Assembly: GCF_020443705.1 (NCBI RefSeq)
Contig: NZ_JAIZZK010000022.1
Span: 1 to 64,000 of the forward strand
Reading direction: 5' to 3'
From: Clostridium algoriphilum
Lineage (GTDB): Bacteria > Bacillota > Clostridia > Clostridiales > Clostridiaceae
DNA length: 64,000 nucleotides
The notes under the pieces were generated by a model, which saw only the letters and a program-made list of their open reading frames with translations, did not search any database and had not been told where the DNA came from. Both the position numbers and the translations under genes were made by a program. Each line of letters opens with the position of its first letter. Position 1 is the first letter of the stretch. Below are positions 17,525 through 25,986 of this stretch, in pieces.

Positions 17525-18830
17525 TATAATAGATCAACCAAGATATGTGTGCGCTCTAGGTGCATCACAAACGGTGCAAGTGATAGAACGTGCAGTGCCA
17601 ATTCTTCATGCAGGGCCGGGTTGTGGGACAAAGCTTGCTGCAGCTCTTGCCACTTCAAATGGCGGACAATCTTCAGGATATATATCGCCTCAAATATATC
17701 CATCCACTAATATAAGTGAAAAAGAAGTTATATTCGGAGGGGAAGATAAACTAAGAGAAACAATAGAAAATTCACTTAAAGTATTAGATGCAGATTTTTT
17801 TGTGGTTTTAAGTGGGTGTGTTACAGAAATTGTAGGCGATGATGTACGAGAAGTAGTGAGTGGATTTAAAGGAAGTGAAAAACCTGTAATCTATGCTGAA
17901 ACTGCAGGTTTTAAAGGGAATAATATTTTAGGACACGAACTTGTAGTTCAAGCAATTATTGACCAATACCTAAAGCCAGCACCTGTTATAGATAAATTAG
18001 TAAATATATGGGCTACAGTTCCGGTATATGATCCATTTTGGTATGGTAATTTAAAACAATTGGGAATATTACTATCTGAGATAGGATTAATACCAAATGT
18101 TATTTTCGGACCAGGAAATGGTGTAAAGGCTTTAGACAAAATACCGAGAGCTTCTTTTAATTTACTTGTATCACCTTGGGTTGGACTTAAAAATATTAAG
18201 TCCTTAGAAGAAAAGTTTGGAACGCCGTATTTGCATTATCCGGTACTTCCAATTGGACCATATGAAACAGGTAAATTCTTAAGAACTGTTGGAAAATTTG
18301 CTGGAGTTGATCTTAATTTAATTGAATCGGTTATTAAAAAGCATGAAGACGAATTTTATTATTTTATTGAACGTATAGCAGACATATTACTCGAGACTCG
18401 TGAAGTTGGAAGAAGGTTTGTAATAATTGCTGATAGTAATTACGCATTAGCAGCTTCAAGATTCCTTGTTAATGACATGGGTCTATTTCCATCCAAGCAG
18501 TATATTGTTGAAGATACTCCAGAGGAATATCAAGATTTAGTGAGAGAACAATTTAAAGATTATAAATATGGAATTAGTGCAGAGGTTGAATTTACAACTG
18601 ATGGTGGTAAAATTCATGAAGAACTAAGGAATACTCATTTTCCTGGTAGACCAATAGTTTTAGGAAGTAATTGGGATAAAACAATTGCTAAAGAATTAAA
18701 TGGCCACTATGTCGGAATATCAATGCCAGTAACTGAAAGATTGGTATTAGATCGTTCTTACGTGGGTTATCAAGGTGGATTAAGATTATTAGAAGATATA
18801 TATTCAGTAGTTTTAGAGTATGCGATATAG
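17517..18830 (+). CDS. Nitrogenase-like reductase, K subunit, paralogue 2
   Basis: A 437-residue K-type subunit starting at the ATG that overlaps the D2 stop, preceded by GAGGGGG. P-cluster-type cysteines are C12 (VCALG), C36 (AGPGCGTK) and C101 (LSGCVTEIVGDD). The core VFGGEDKLR-type segment near 72-80 is shared with K1. It pairs with D2. The alternative GTG at 17499 lacks a ribosome site. Confidence 0.85.
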   Translation: MPDIIDQPRYVCALGASQTVQVIERAVPILHAGPGCGTKLAAALATSNGGQSSGYISPQIYPSTNISEKEVIFGGEDKLRETIENSLKVLDADFFVVLSGCVTEIVGDDVREVVSGFKGSEKPVIYAETAGFKGNNILGHELVVQAIIDQYLKPAPVIDKLVNIWATVPVYDPFWYGNLKQLGILLSEIGLIPNVIFGPGNGVKALDKIPRASFNLLVSPWVGLKNIKSLEEKFGTPYLHYPVLPIGPYETGKFLRTVGKFAGVDLNLIESVIKKHEDEFYYFIERIADILLETREVGRRFVIIADSNYALAASRFLVNDMGLFPSKQYIVEDTPEEYQDLVREQFKDYKYGISAEVEFTTDGGKIHEELRNTHFPGRPIVLGSNWDKTIAKELNGHYVGISMPVTERLVLDRSYVGYQGGLRLLEDIYSVVLEYAI

Positions 18831-18923
18831 TATAAATTAAGTAGAAGTAATTATGCATTTTAAACATTAAGAAAAAACAAATTAAATTTGGTTTGATTTT
18901 ATTTGCGTAGGGGGAATGTAATT

Positions 18924-20450
18924 ATGAAAATTAATCTTAATACCCCAGTTGTTGAAAATCGTGAACAGCGATTGGGAACCATAATTGCTTGGGATAATGG
19001 TAGTGCATCAGAGCTTTTAAAGGAATCATCTTCTATCTGCAATGGATGTGGAGCAAATAACGGAGAAAGATTATGCGAATCTAAGGGACCTTTTACTCAA
19101 GGAGTCTCATGCAGTGAGATGATGGTTGAAAATCAGGCAGGAAATGTTCGCGAAGCAGTACTGATACAACACTCACCTATTGGCTGTGGTGCTAGTCAAG
19201 TAGTTTACAACTCTAAATTTCGTAATGCCCTTGCAATGCGTAATTTGCCTGTTCAAAATATTAAAGTTATTTGTACTAATCTTCAAGAATCAGACATGGT
19301 ATTTGGTGGAATTGCAAAACTAGAACAATCTATAAGGGACGCGTGGAACCGGCATAAGCCTAAGACTATTTTTATAGGAACATCTTGTGCTACTGGTATT
19401 ATAGGTGATGATGTAGATAGCACCGCATCTAAACTAGAGAGAGAACTTAAGATTCCCGTTATTCCTATACATTGTGAAGGCTTTAAATCTAATCATTGGA
19501 GTACAGGGTTTGATGCCGTACAACATGGCATTTTGAGACAAATTGTTCGTAAGAATCCTAAGAAACAAAAAGATTTGGTAAATGTAATTAATTTATGGGG
19601 TAGTGACGTATTCACTCCAATGCTCTCGGAGTTAGGACTTAGGGTTAACTATGTTATTGACTTGGCTACTGTAGATCAGTTAGCACAAATGTCAGAAGCA
19701 GCAGCTACTGTAAGTTTCTGTCATACACTGTCTTCATACTTGGCAGCGGGACTTGAACAGGAATTCGGAGTTCCTGAAATTAAGTCCCCTCAACCCTATG
19801 GATTTGTTGGAACTGATGCTTGGCTTCGTGAACTGTCACGTGTAACTCATACTGAAGAAAAAGCAGAAATCTATATTGAAAAGGAACACGCAAGAATAGC
19901 TCCTCGCCTAAAAGAACTGAGAAAACTTCTTAAAGGTAAAAAGGGTTATGTTGCAACAGGATCCTCTTATGCACATGGATTAATTTCTGTACTTCGAGAA
20001 TTGGGAGTTGAAGTAAATGGATCGCTTGTATTCCACCACGACCCGATTTATGATAGCCAAGATCCACTTTTAGATGCCCCAGATTCTCGTAAAAATTCTC
20101 TTGAATTTATGGTGAATGAATCTGGAGATGTAGCTAATTTTAGTGTAAGTAATCGTCAGCAATATCAGTTTTATGGATTGCTTAATAGAGTACATCCTGA
20201 CTTTATACTTATTAGACATAATGGGCTTGCACCACTGGCATCACATATGGGAATACCCGCTGCTCCACTTGGCGATGAACATCATGCTTTAGGATATCAA
20301 GGAATTCTTAACTTAGGTGAAACCATTTTAAATATTTTGGCACATAGGAAGTTTCATTTAAATATTGCGGCTCATACAAAATTACCCTATAAACAATGGT
20401 GGTTAGATCAAAAAGATCCATTTATTCTTTCAAAAGAAAAAAATCAGTAA
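18924..20450 (+). CDS. Nitrogenase-like D subunit, paralogue 3, without adjacent K
   Basis: A 508-residue D-type protein; ATG chosen because GTAGGGGG precedes it. Cysteines C39, C42, C51, C63, C88 (HSPIGCGAS), C155 (TSCATGIIGDD) and cofactor-type C266 (SFCHTLSSYLA) are present. Unlike D1 and D2, the cofactor-histidine region contains histidines: GDEHHALGYQG (450-460). No K gene follows; instead a fragment of a PLP enzyme and then nifH. A decayed K fragment lies at 23736. D3 may pair with K1 or K2, act alone as a scaffold, or be on its way to loss. Confidence 0.8.
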   Translation: MKINLNTPVVENREQRLGTIIAWDNGSASELLKESSSICNGCGANNGERLCESKGPFTQGVSCSEMMVENQAGNVREAVLIQHSPIGCGASQVVYNSKFRNALAMRNLPVQNIKVICTNLQESDMVFGGIAKLEQSIRDAWNRHKPKTIFIGTSCATGIIGDDVDSTASKLERELKIPVIPIHCEGFKSNHWSTGFDAVQHGILRQIVRKNPKKQKDLVNVINLWGSDVFTPMLSELGLRVNYVIDLATVDQLAQMSEAAATVSFCHTLSSYLAAGLEQEFGVPEIKSPQPYGFVGTDAWLRELSRVTHTEEKAEIYIEKEHARIAPRLKELRKLLKGKKGYVATGSSYAHGLISVLRELGVEVNGSLVFHHDPIYDSQDPLLDAPDSRKNSLEFMVNESGDVANFSVSNRQQYQFYGLLNRVHPDFILIRHNGLAPLASHMGIPAAPLGDEHHALGYQGILNLGETILNILAHRKFHLNIAAHTKLPYKQWWLDQKDPFILSKEKNQ

Positions 20451-20523
20451 GTTATTTAAATTATCTGTAGGTATAGAAGACGCCAAGGACTTAATAGAAG
20501 ATTTGGAGCAGGTATTTAGGTAA
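20451..20523 (+). pseudogene. C-terminal scrap of a Cys/Met-metabolism PLP enzyme
   Basis: The frame immediately after D3 reads LSVGIEDAKDLIEDLEQVFR and stops, matching the last residues of cystathionine gamma-synthase/lyase or O-acetylhomoserine sulfhydrylase proteins (compare LSVGIEDAQDIKEDL at the end of mccB, 53283). No start or catalytic core remains. Confidence 0.75.
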
Positions 20524-20564
20524 ATTATGATGGTGAAAAAGATATAAATTTATTAAAGAAAGAG

Positions 20565-20627
20565 TTGACAATAAAAAAAAATGAGACTATAATTAAAAAA
20601 TAACATATATCCGATATGAATACTAGG
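20565..20627 (+). promoter_or_regulatory. nifH promoter with operator-like motif
   Basis: TTGACA (20565-20570), 17 bases, TATAAT (20588-20593): a consensus promoter. ATCCGATATGAATACTAGG at 20609-20627 carries the shared ATATGAATACT motif 20 bases after the -10. Confidence 0.75.
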
Positions 20628-20669
20628 TTTTAATTATGTGCTCAAATTATGATTGAATATTTCATTATG

Positions 20670-20731
20670 ATATGCTGACTAGAAAAACTAGAGGCTATAT
20701 TCCACTACAGGTGGGGTATAGTCTCTTTTAT
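20670..20731 (+). promoter_or_regulatory. Candidate attenuator leader, copy 5
   Basis: Outer stem ATATGC (20670-20675) with GC-T-ATAT (20694-20700, one bulged T), internal TGA and AG, inner hairpin CTAG-AAAAA-CTAG (20679-20691). AGAGGCTATA (20690-20699) alternatively pairs with TATAGTCTCT (20717-20726), then TTTTA. The terminator loop again holds a CCAC/GTGG pair. It precedes nifH. Confidence 0.72.
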
Positions 20732-20822
20732 TTATAAATTTATATGTGATTTTATAAATAAATAGAAAAAGAATGGATTATAAACTAGAAATACCAAATT
20801 TATTGAAATAGGAGTGATAAAA

Positions 20823-21701
20823 ATGGCAAAGAAAATAAAACAAATAGCAATATACGGTAAGGGCGGTATTGGTAAGTCCACTACAACTTCAAATATTAGT
20901 GCAGCATTATCAAAACAAGGTTATAAGGTTTTACAATTTGGTTGTGACCCTAAAAGTGATTCTACAAATACCTTAAGAGGTGGGGATTATATTCCTACTG
21001 TACTAGATACCCTAAGAGAAAAAAATTCAGTAAAGACACAGGATGTATTATTTAGAGGCTTTAATGGAATATATTGTGTCGAAGCAGGTGGACCATCCCC
21101 AGGAGTTGGTTGTGCAGGAAGAGGAATTATAACTGCAGTTCAATTATTTAAACAGCAAAGAGTATTTGAAGAACTTGATTTAGACTATGTAATATATGAT
21201 GTTTTGGGAGATGTTGTTTGCGGTGGGTTTGCGGTTCCAATAAGAGAAGGAATAGCCGAGCATGTATTTACAGTTTCATCATCAGATTTCATGTCAGTAT
21301 ATGCATCAAACAATCTATTCAAAGGAATCCAAAAATACTCAAAGTCAGGTGGAGCATTGCTTGGAGGTATTATAGCAAATTCAATTAATTCTCCTTATTC
21401 AAAAGATATAGTTGATGATTTTGCAAGAGTAACGAATACAAAAATAATGGAATATGTGCCAAGATCTATTACAGTAACTCAAAGTGAACTTCATGGCAAA
21501 ACAACCATTGAGAATGCACCAAACTCAGAACAAGCTAAGATATATAACAGGCTTGCAACTAAAATTAATGAACATACAGAGTCAAAAACTCCATCACCAC
21601 TTGGTGTTCAGGAATTAAGAGATTGGGCAGCCAAATGGGCAGATACATTGCTTGATTTAGAAAGTGGTGTAGTAAGGACTGAAGCTGCTGGAAACTTATA
21701 A
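20823..21701 (+). CDS. nifH: NifH-like reductase component (iron protein)
   Basis: A 292-residue P-loop ATPase that would pass electrons to the D/K reductases. The P-loop [10 protein letters not shown] is at 11-20, and the bridging 4Fe-4S ligands are C97 (GVGCAGRG) and C133 (VVCGGFA). The start ATG is preferred over the GTG nine bases upstream because AGGAGTG then serves as ribosome site. It is the only H homologue in the window and must serve two D/K pairs and D3 if all are active. It has its own promoter, operator-like motif and attenuator. Confidence 0.93.
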   Translation: MAKKIKQIAIYGKGGIGKSTTTSNISAALSKQGYKVLQFGCDPKSDSTNTLRGGDYIPTVLDTLREKNSVKTQDVLFRGFNGIYCVEAGGPSPGVGCAGRGIITAVQLFKQQRVFEELDLDYVIYDVLGDVVCGGFAVPIREGIAEHVFTVSSSDFMSVYASNNLFKGIQKYSKSGGALLGGIIANSINSPYSKDIVDDFARVTNTKIMEYVPRSITVTQSELHGKTTIENAPNSEQAKIYNRLATKINEHTESKTPSPLGVQELRDWAAKWADTLLDLESGVVRTEAAGNL

Positions 21702-21768
21702 GAAATACCTCGGAGATATAAGTATATAGAAAGTGAATATTTAAAATATATAAGAAGGGGGAGTTGTA

Positions 21769-22707
21769 ATGTCAAAAGTAGCTAAAAAATTAACCGATTT
21801 AATAGGTAATACACCGCTTCTAGAACTTACAGATTATAATGTGGAAAAAGGGGTTCAAGGAAAAGTAATTGCAAAACTCGAATATTTTAATCCTGGTGGA
21901 AGTGTAAAAGATAGAATAGGTTATTCAATGATTGTGGACGCAGAAGAGAAAGGATTAATAAACAAGGATACTGTAATTATTGAACCTACTAGTGGTAATA
22001 CAGGAATAGCTTTAGCATTTGTATCGGCTTCAAAGAAATATAAATTAATACTTACTATGCCTGACACAATGAGCATAGAAAGAAGAAATGTGCTTAAAGC
22101 TCTTGGTGCAGAATTAGTTTTAACTCCAGGAAAAGATGGTATGAAGGGAGCTATTATAAAAGCAGAAGAGCTTTCAGCTTTAACTAAAAACTCTTTTATA
22201 CCGCAACAATTTGAAAATCTATCGAATCCAGAGACACATAGAAAGACCACAGCTGAAGAAATATGGAATGATACCGATGGGAAAGTAGATATTTTTGTAG
22301 CTGGGGTTGGTACAGGGGGTACAATTACGGGGGTTGGTGAAGGCTTAAAGAAAAAGAATCCAGCAATAAAAATTATAGCAGTTGAACCTTTTGATTCGCC
22401 AGTATTATCCGGTGGAGCGTCGGGACCACATAAGATTCAAGGTATTGGTGCTGGATTTGTTCCAAAAGTATATAATAAAGAAATAATTGATGAAATTTAC
22501 AAAGTTAAGAATGAAGAAGCATTTAGGATAACTAGAGATTTAGCTAGAATTGAAGGATTGTTAGTTGGTATATCTTCAGGAGCAGCAACTTTTGCGGCTA
22601 CTCAAATTGCAAAAAGAATAGAAAATAAAGATAAAATTATTGTGGTACTATTGCCGGATACTGGAGAAAGATATTTATCAACTGCAGTTTTTCAAGATGA
22701 AGAATGA
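21769..22707 (+). CDS. cysK: Cysteine synthase (O-acetylserine sulfhydrylase)
   Basis: A 312-residue fold-type II PLP enzyme making cysteine from O-acetylserine and sulfide. [14 protein letters not shown] is at the start, the PLP lysine lies in [11 protein letters not shown] near residue 46, PTSGNTGIA near 77-85 binds substrate, and the phosphate-binding loop is [19 protein letters not shown] precedes the ATG. It follows nifH closely and may share its transcript. It is a paralogue of mccA at 53712. Confidence 0.93.
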   Translation: MSKVAKKLTDLIGNTPLLELTDYNVEKGVQGKVIAKLEYFNPGGSVKDRIGYSMIVDAEEKGLINKDTVIIEPTSGNTGIALAFVSASKKYKLILTMPDTMSIERRNVLKALGAELVLTPGKDGMKGAIIKAEELSALTKNSFIPQQFENLSNPETHRKTTAEEIWNDTDGKVDIFVAGVGTGGTITGVGEGLKKKNPAIKIIAVEPFDSPVLSGGASGPHKIQGIGAGFVPKVYNKEIIDEIYKVKNEEAFRITRDLARIEGLLVGISSGAATFAATQIAKRIENKDKIIVVLLPDTGERYLSTAVFQDEE

Positions 22708-22750
22708 TGGTAATCAATTTAATAAAAAAATTATGAGAGGAGAAATTAAA

Positions 22751-23203
22751 ATGAGTAATGTTATAGATGATGCTAAATGGTATATTGAAAGTTCACAACT
22801 AGGTATTTTAGCTACTACAGGGAAAAATAATATTCCCAAATTAAGAGTGATAAGGGGATTTGCGAACGACGGGATTAATCTTTATTTCGTCACCAATAAG
22901 GATACAGAGAAGGTTGAAAATATTAATGAAAATCCTAATGTTACACTTTTTTTTCAAAATGAGGGTCAAGATTTTGGGTCATTTACGAATCTTTCTGTAA
23001 CTGGTATTGCGAAAGTTGTTAAGGATAAAGATGAGATTAATAAAGCAGTTGATGCTATAAGTGTACGTCACCCTAAATTAAAGAAAACTGCAGATGATAA
23101 TCAACTCGATATTTCGGGGACATTAATTTATAAGATTGATGCAAAATCTGTTAAGTTTTTAGATCGTGAAAAGAGTAATGAAGCAGAAGTAGTAAATTTA
23201 TAA
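22751..23203 (+). CDS. Pyridoxamine-5'-phosphate-oxidase-like FMN-binding protein
   Basis: A 150-residue split-barrel protein. The opening (SQLGILATTGKNNIPKLRVI, then NLYFVTNKDTEKVENI) follows the family pattern of small flavin or heme-binding barrels. The ATG is preceded by GAGAGGAG. Its catalytic role is unknown; it could be an FMN-dependent reductase accessory of the sulfur cluster. It sits 43 bases after cysK, suggesting cotranscription. Confidence 0.8.
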   Translation: MSNVIDDAKWYIESSQLGILATTGKNNIPKLRVIRGFANDGINLYFVTNKDTEKVENINENPNVTLFFQNEGQDFGSFTNLSVTGIAKVVKDKDEINKAVDAISVRHPKLKKTADDNQLDISGTLIYKIDAKSVKFLDREKSNEAEVVNL

Positions 23204-23228
23204 AATTAATTTTATTAAGTGATTATTA

Positions 23229-23272
23229 AAAAGCAACCTTTTTTATTTAAAGATGGGTTGCTTTTTAATATA
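23229..23272 (+). terminator. Terminator hairpin
   Basis: AAAAAGCAACC pairs with GGGTTGCTTTTT across a loop rich in T and A. The U-tract is part of the stem. It separates the nifH-cysK group from the NifX-like gene. Confidence 0.75.
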
Positions 23273-23292
23273 CTAAATAGGAGGAATAATTT

Positions 23293-23727
23293 ATGTCAAT
23301 TAAAATAGCAGTAGGAAGTAGCGATGGTATATCTATAGATCAACATTTTGGTAGTGGTAGAATATTTTATATATTTGAGCTTTCGGATGAGGGTAATTAT
23401 AAATTTATAGAAACAAGAGAAGTTCGGATTGGAGTTGAAGATTCCGTACTGATAGCATGTAGTGATAATGAAAATACAGGATGTAATAGTAGTTCAAATT
23501 CAGGTTGTGGTTCAGTTTGTAATTCTGGTGGACATGATGAACCTGGTTTATTTACAAAAATAAATTTGATTTCAGATTGCCATGTCGTTTTAATAAATCA
23601 AGTTGGTAAAGGTGCTGAAAAATTATTGCTTAAAAATGGGATAGGTACTTTTGAAGCTAAGGGCTCTATTGAAAAAGCGTTTTCAAAATTATATATTTAT
23701 TATAAACGTACAAAGCAATTAATATAA
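23293..23727 (+). CDS. NifX/NifB-C-terminal-domain protein (dinitrogenase iron-molybdenum cofactor family)
   Basis: A 144-residue protein beginning KIAVGSSDGISIDQHFGSGRIFYIFEL, the signature of the NifX/NafY/NifB C-terminal domain that binds cofactor precursors. The middle (residues 56-80) has an insertion rich in Cys, Ser and Gly with four cysteines and a histidine, ending in HDEPG. The end (VVLINQVGKGAEKLLLKNGIGTF) is canonical. It is probably the cofactor carrier missing from the short NifB. GGAGG precedes the start. Confidence 0.87.
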   Translation: MSIKIAVGSSDGISIDQHFGSGRIFYIFELSDEGNYKFIETREVRIGVEDSVLIACSDNENTGCNSSSNSGCGSVCNSGGHDEPGLFTKINLISDCHVVLINQVGKGAEKLLLKNGIGTFEAKGSIEKAFSKLYIYYKRTKQLI

Positions 23728-23735
23728 TTAAAAAT

Positions 23736-24055
23736 TATTGGAAGCATTCCTGAAGAACTGGGATTAGAGGTTAACACATTTTTACTCGTCATTAGGTATT
23801 GATGATATTCGGAATTCTTCAGCAGCATCTCTTAATATTATCATTTCACCCTGGCTTTTAAAAAGTGCTGCAAAACAATATCAACAGAAATTTGATGTAC
23901 CGTATTTAAGATGGCCAGGATTACCAATTGGTGCAAGTGATACCTCAGCATTTATTCGTACTATTGCTAAAGAACTAGGAATTGAAAAACGCGGTGAGAA
24001 TACCTATAGGTATTTGGTAATTTTGGATTTTTTATATTACAAGGTTATTAAATAA
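23736..24055 (+). pseudogene. Decayed nitrogenase-like K (beta) fragment
   Basis: The region encodes SPWLLKSAAKQYQQKFDVPY and then RWPGLPIGASDTSAFIRTI, aligning with K1 (VSTWVGLSIAKHLEEKYGTP, YLPIGGNETSKFL) and K2. Upstream, EELGLEVNTF continues into YSSLGIDDIRNSSAASLNII only if one T of TTTTT near 23784 is skipped, so there is a frameshift. The N-terminal cysteine region and the C-terminus are gone. It is the likely remains of a third K, perhaps the lost partner of D3. Confidence 0.82.
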
Positions 24056-24089
24056 ACTAAGCACAATAATTTAATGGGGGTGCAATATT

Positions 24090-25157
24090 TTGATAGAATT
24101 GCAGAATATTAAAAAAACTTACAAAACTGAAAAAGGTAGATTTGAGGCTTTAAAGGGAATTTCATTAAATGTAGAAAAATCTGATATTTATGGAGTTATC
24201 GGTTTTAGTGGAGCTGGAAAGAGCACATTAATACGATGCATAAATCTTCTTGAGAGACCGGATAGCGGGAAGGTGTTTGTAAATGGTGAGGAATTAACTG
24301 CTCTTTCTGAAAATGAACTTAGAATAGCTCGTCAAAAAATCGGTATGATATTTCAGCAGTTCAATCTTTTAAGATCTAAAACCGTATTTCAAAATGTAGC
24401 CTTTCCTCTTCAACATTCAGGTTTAAATAAAAAGGATATTAAGGTAAAGGTAGATGGACTTTTAGAGTTAGTTGGACTAACAGAAAAGTCAGATTCCTAT
24501 CCTTCTCAGCTTTCCGGCGGGCAAAAGCAAAGAATTGGTATTGCAAGAGCTTTGGCTAGAGACCCTCAAGTACTCCTTAGCGATGAAGCCACCTCAGCAT
24601 TAGATCCGCAAACTACCCATTCCATCCTAGCTCTTTTGAATGATTTAAATAAGAAACTAGGTCTAACTATAGTATTAATTACTCATGAAATGGGAGTAAT
24701 TAAGGAAATCTGTAATAAAGTTGCTGTAATCGAATCGGGAAAAATTGTAGAGCAAGGGGATTCTGTTGATATTTTTTCAAACCCCCAGCATCCAACAACT
24801 CAAAATTTTATTGCTAATGTATTTCAAACAGAAAAAATTAATGGGCTTCTACGGGATGAAAAAATTTCCACAATAATAAAAGATAATGGGATTATAGTTC
24901 GCATGTTATTTACCGGAACTTCTGCAAATAATGCTTATATCTCAGAGGTATCAAAAGAATTTAATATTGCTATAAATGTTATTTTTGGAAACATAGAGAT
25001 AATTCAAAAATCACCAATTGGTAGTCTATTTTCGGTATTTAATGGCACTAGTGAAGATGTCACAGCTGCTATAAACTATCTGAAATCTGAAATGGTACAA
25101 ATAACTGTGATAAATGAAAAGGCTATTATTACTAATACTGAAAGAGAGGCAATATAA
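24090..25157 (+). CDS. metN: Methionine ABC transporter ATPase (first set)
   Basis: A 355-residue ATPase with Walker A GFSGAGKSTLIR, signature SGGQKQRIGIARAL, Walker B VLLSDEATSALDPQ and a C-terminal NIL/ACT-type regulatory domain (about residues 275-350), typical of full-length MetN. It starts at TTG after GGGGGTG. One base separates its stop from metI. Substrates of MetNIQ systems include methionine and related sulfur compounds. Confidence 0.93.
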   Translation: MIELQNIKKTYKTEKGRFEALKGISLNVEKSDIYGVIGFSGAGKSTLIRCINLLERPDSGKVFVNGEELTALSENELRIARQKIGMIFQQFNLLRSKTVFQNVAFPLQHSGLNKKDIKVKVDGLLELVGLTEKSDSYPSQLSGGQKQRIGIARALARDPQVLLSDEATSALDPQTTHSILALLNDLNKKLGLTIVLITHEMGVIKEICNKVAVIESGKIVEQGDSVDIFSNPQHPTTQNFIANVFQTEKINGLLRDEKISTIIKDNGIIVRMLFTGTSANNAYISEVSKEFNIAINVIFGNIEIIQKSPIGSLFSVFNGTSEDVTAAINYLKSEMVQITVINEKAIITNTEREAI

Positions 25158-25158
25158 T

Positions 25159-25839
25159 ATGGTGGAGTTATTAAATAACATAATGCCTAATGTTGTTGAA
25201 CATTATGATGATTTAGTTCAAGCCACTGGTGAAACATTAATAATGGTTTTTATAGCAGGTATTATATCTTTAACTTTAGGTTCGATTTTGGGAATAGCCC
25301 TTGTAGTTACTGATGAAGGACAGCTTTATGAAAATAAAATTATTAACAATATACTTGGAAAGATAATAAATACTATAAGGTCGATACCTTTTGTTATTCT
25401 TCTCGCACTACTTGTTACTTTCACTAAATTTATAGTAGGAACCTCAATAGGAATTAAGGGAGCAATTGTACCAATGATTGTAGGTATAACACCATTTATA
25501 TCAAGACTGATTGAACAAGCAATTATAGAAGTAGATAAAGGTGTTATTGAGGCTGCTTTAGCAATGGGTCTTAAAAAACATGTAATTATTACTTCAGTAC
25601 TGCTTAAAGAAGCAATGCCTGGGATTATCCGTGCCCTTATAATATGCATAATAAATTTGATTGGACTTTCTGCAATGGCTGGAACTGTTGGAGGAGGCGG
25701 TCTAGGAGATTTTGCTATTCGTTATGGCTATGCAAGATATATGATAGATATAACGTTAGTTACGGTACTAATACTTTTAATATTGGTTAATATGGTTCAA
25801 GGAATAGGCAACATAGTTGCAAAAAGAATTACACACTAA
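25159..25839 (+). CDS. metI: Methionine ABC transporter permease (first set)
   Basis: A 226-residue inner-membrane permease with about five transmembrane segments. The ATG at 25159 directly follows the metN stop; the longer frame from 25114 lies inside metN. The EAA motif region EAALAMGLKKHVIITSVLL and the GTVGGGGLGDFAIRYGY end segment are diagnostic for MetI. Confidence 0.93.
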   Translation: MVELLNNIMPNVVEHYDDLVQATGETLIMVFIAGIISLTLGSILGIALVVTDEGQLYENKIINNILGKIINTIRSIPFVILLALLVTFTKFIVGTSIGIKGAIVPMIVGITPFISRLIEQAIIEVDKGVIEAALAMGLKKHVIITSVLLKEAMPGIIRALIICIINLIGLSAMAGTVGGGGLGDFAIRYGYARYMIDITLVTVLILLILVNMVQGIGNIVAKRITH

Positions 25840-25986
25840 ACAGATGGTCTTTTATTTTGTTTCATAGAAAGATATTCACATATCTTCTTGAATATAATCT
25901 TCAGAAATATAGCTTTTAGTAGTAAGTTTTTCTACCGAAAATAAATAATCAACTGATTATAAAAATATCATATAGGGGGAAATATC

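Noticed and set aside
15956-20731. T-box leaders at the short CAC...GTGG hairpins in attenuators 4 and 5
   Set aside because: They lack Stem I, a specifier loop and the AGGGTGG-N-ACCGCG sequence. The GTGG lies inside the terminator loop.
489-20731. ANTAR-type two-hairpin targets
   Set aside because: ANTAR targets have two successive hairpins with six-base loops carrying A1 and G4. Here there is one small hairpin nested in an outer stem, and the loops are A-rich without that pattern.
8462-21701. A true N2-fixing nif cluster
   Set aside because: There is no nifE, nifN or nifV, the cofactor-histidine position is altered in D1 and D2, and the genes are controlled by S-boxes and surrounded by sulfur genes. 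NifH- and NifB-like proteins also occur in nitrogenase-like systems.
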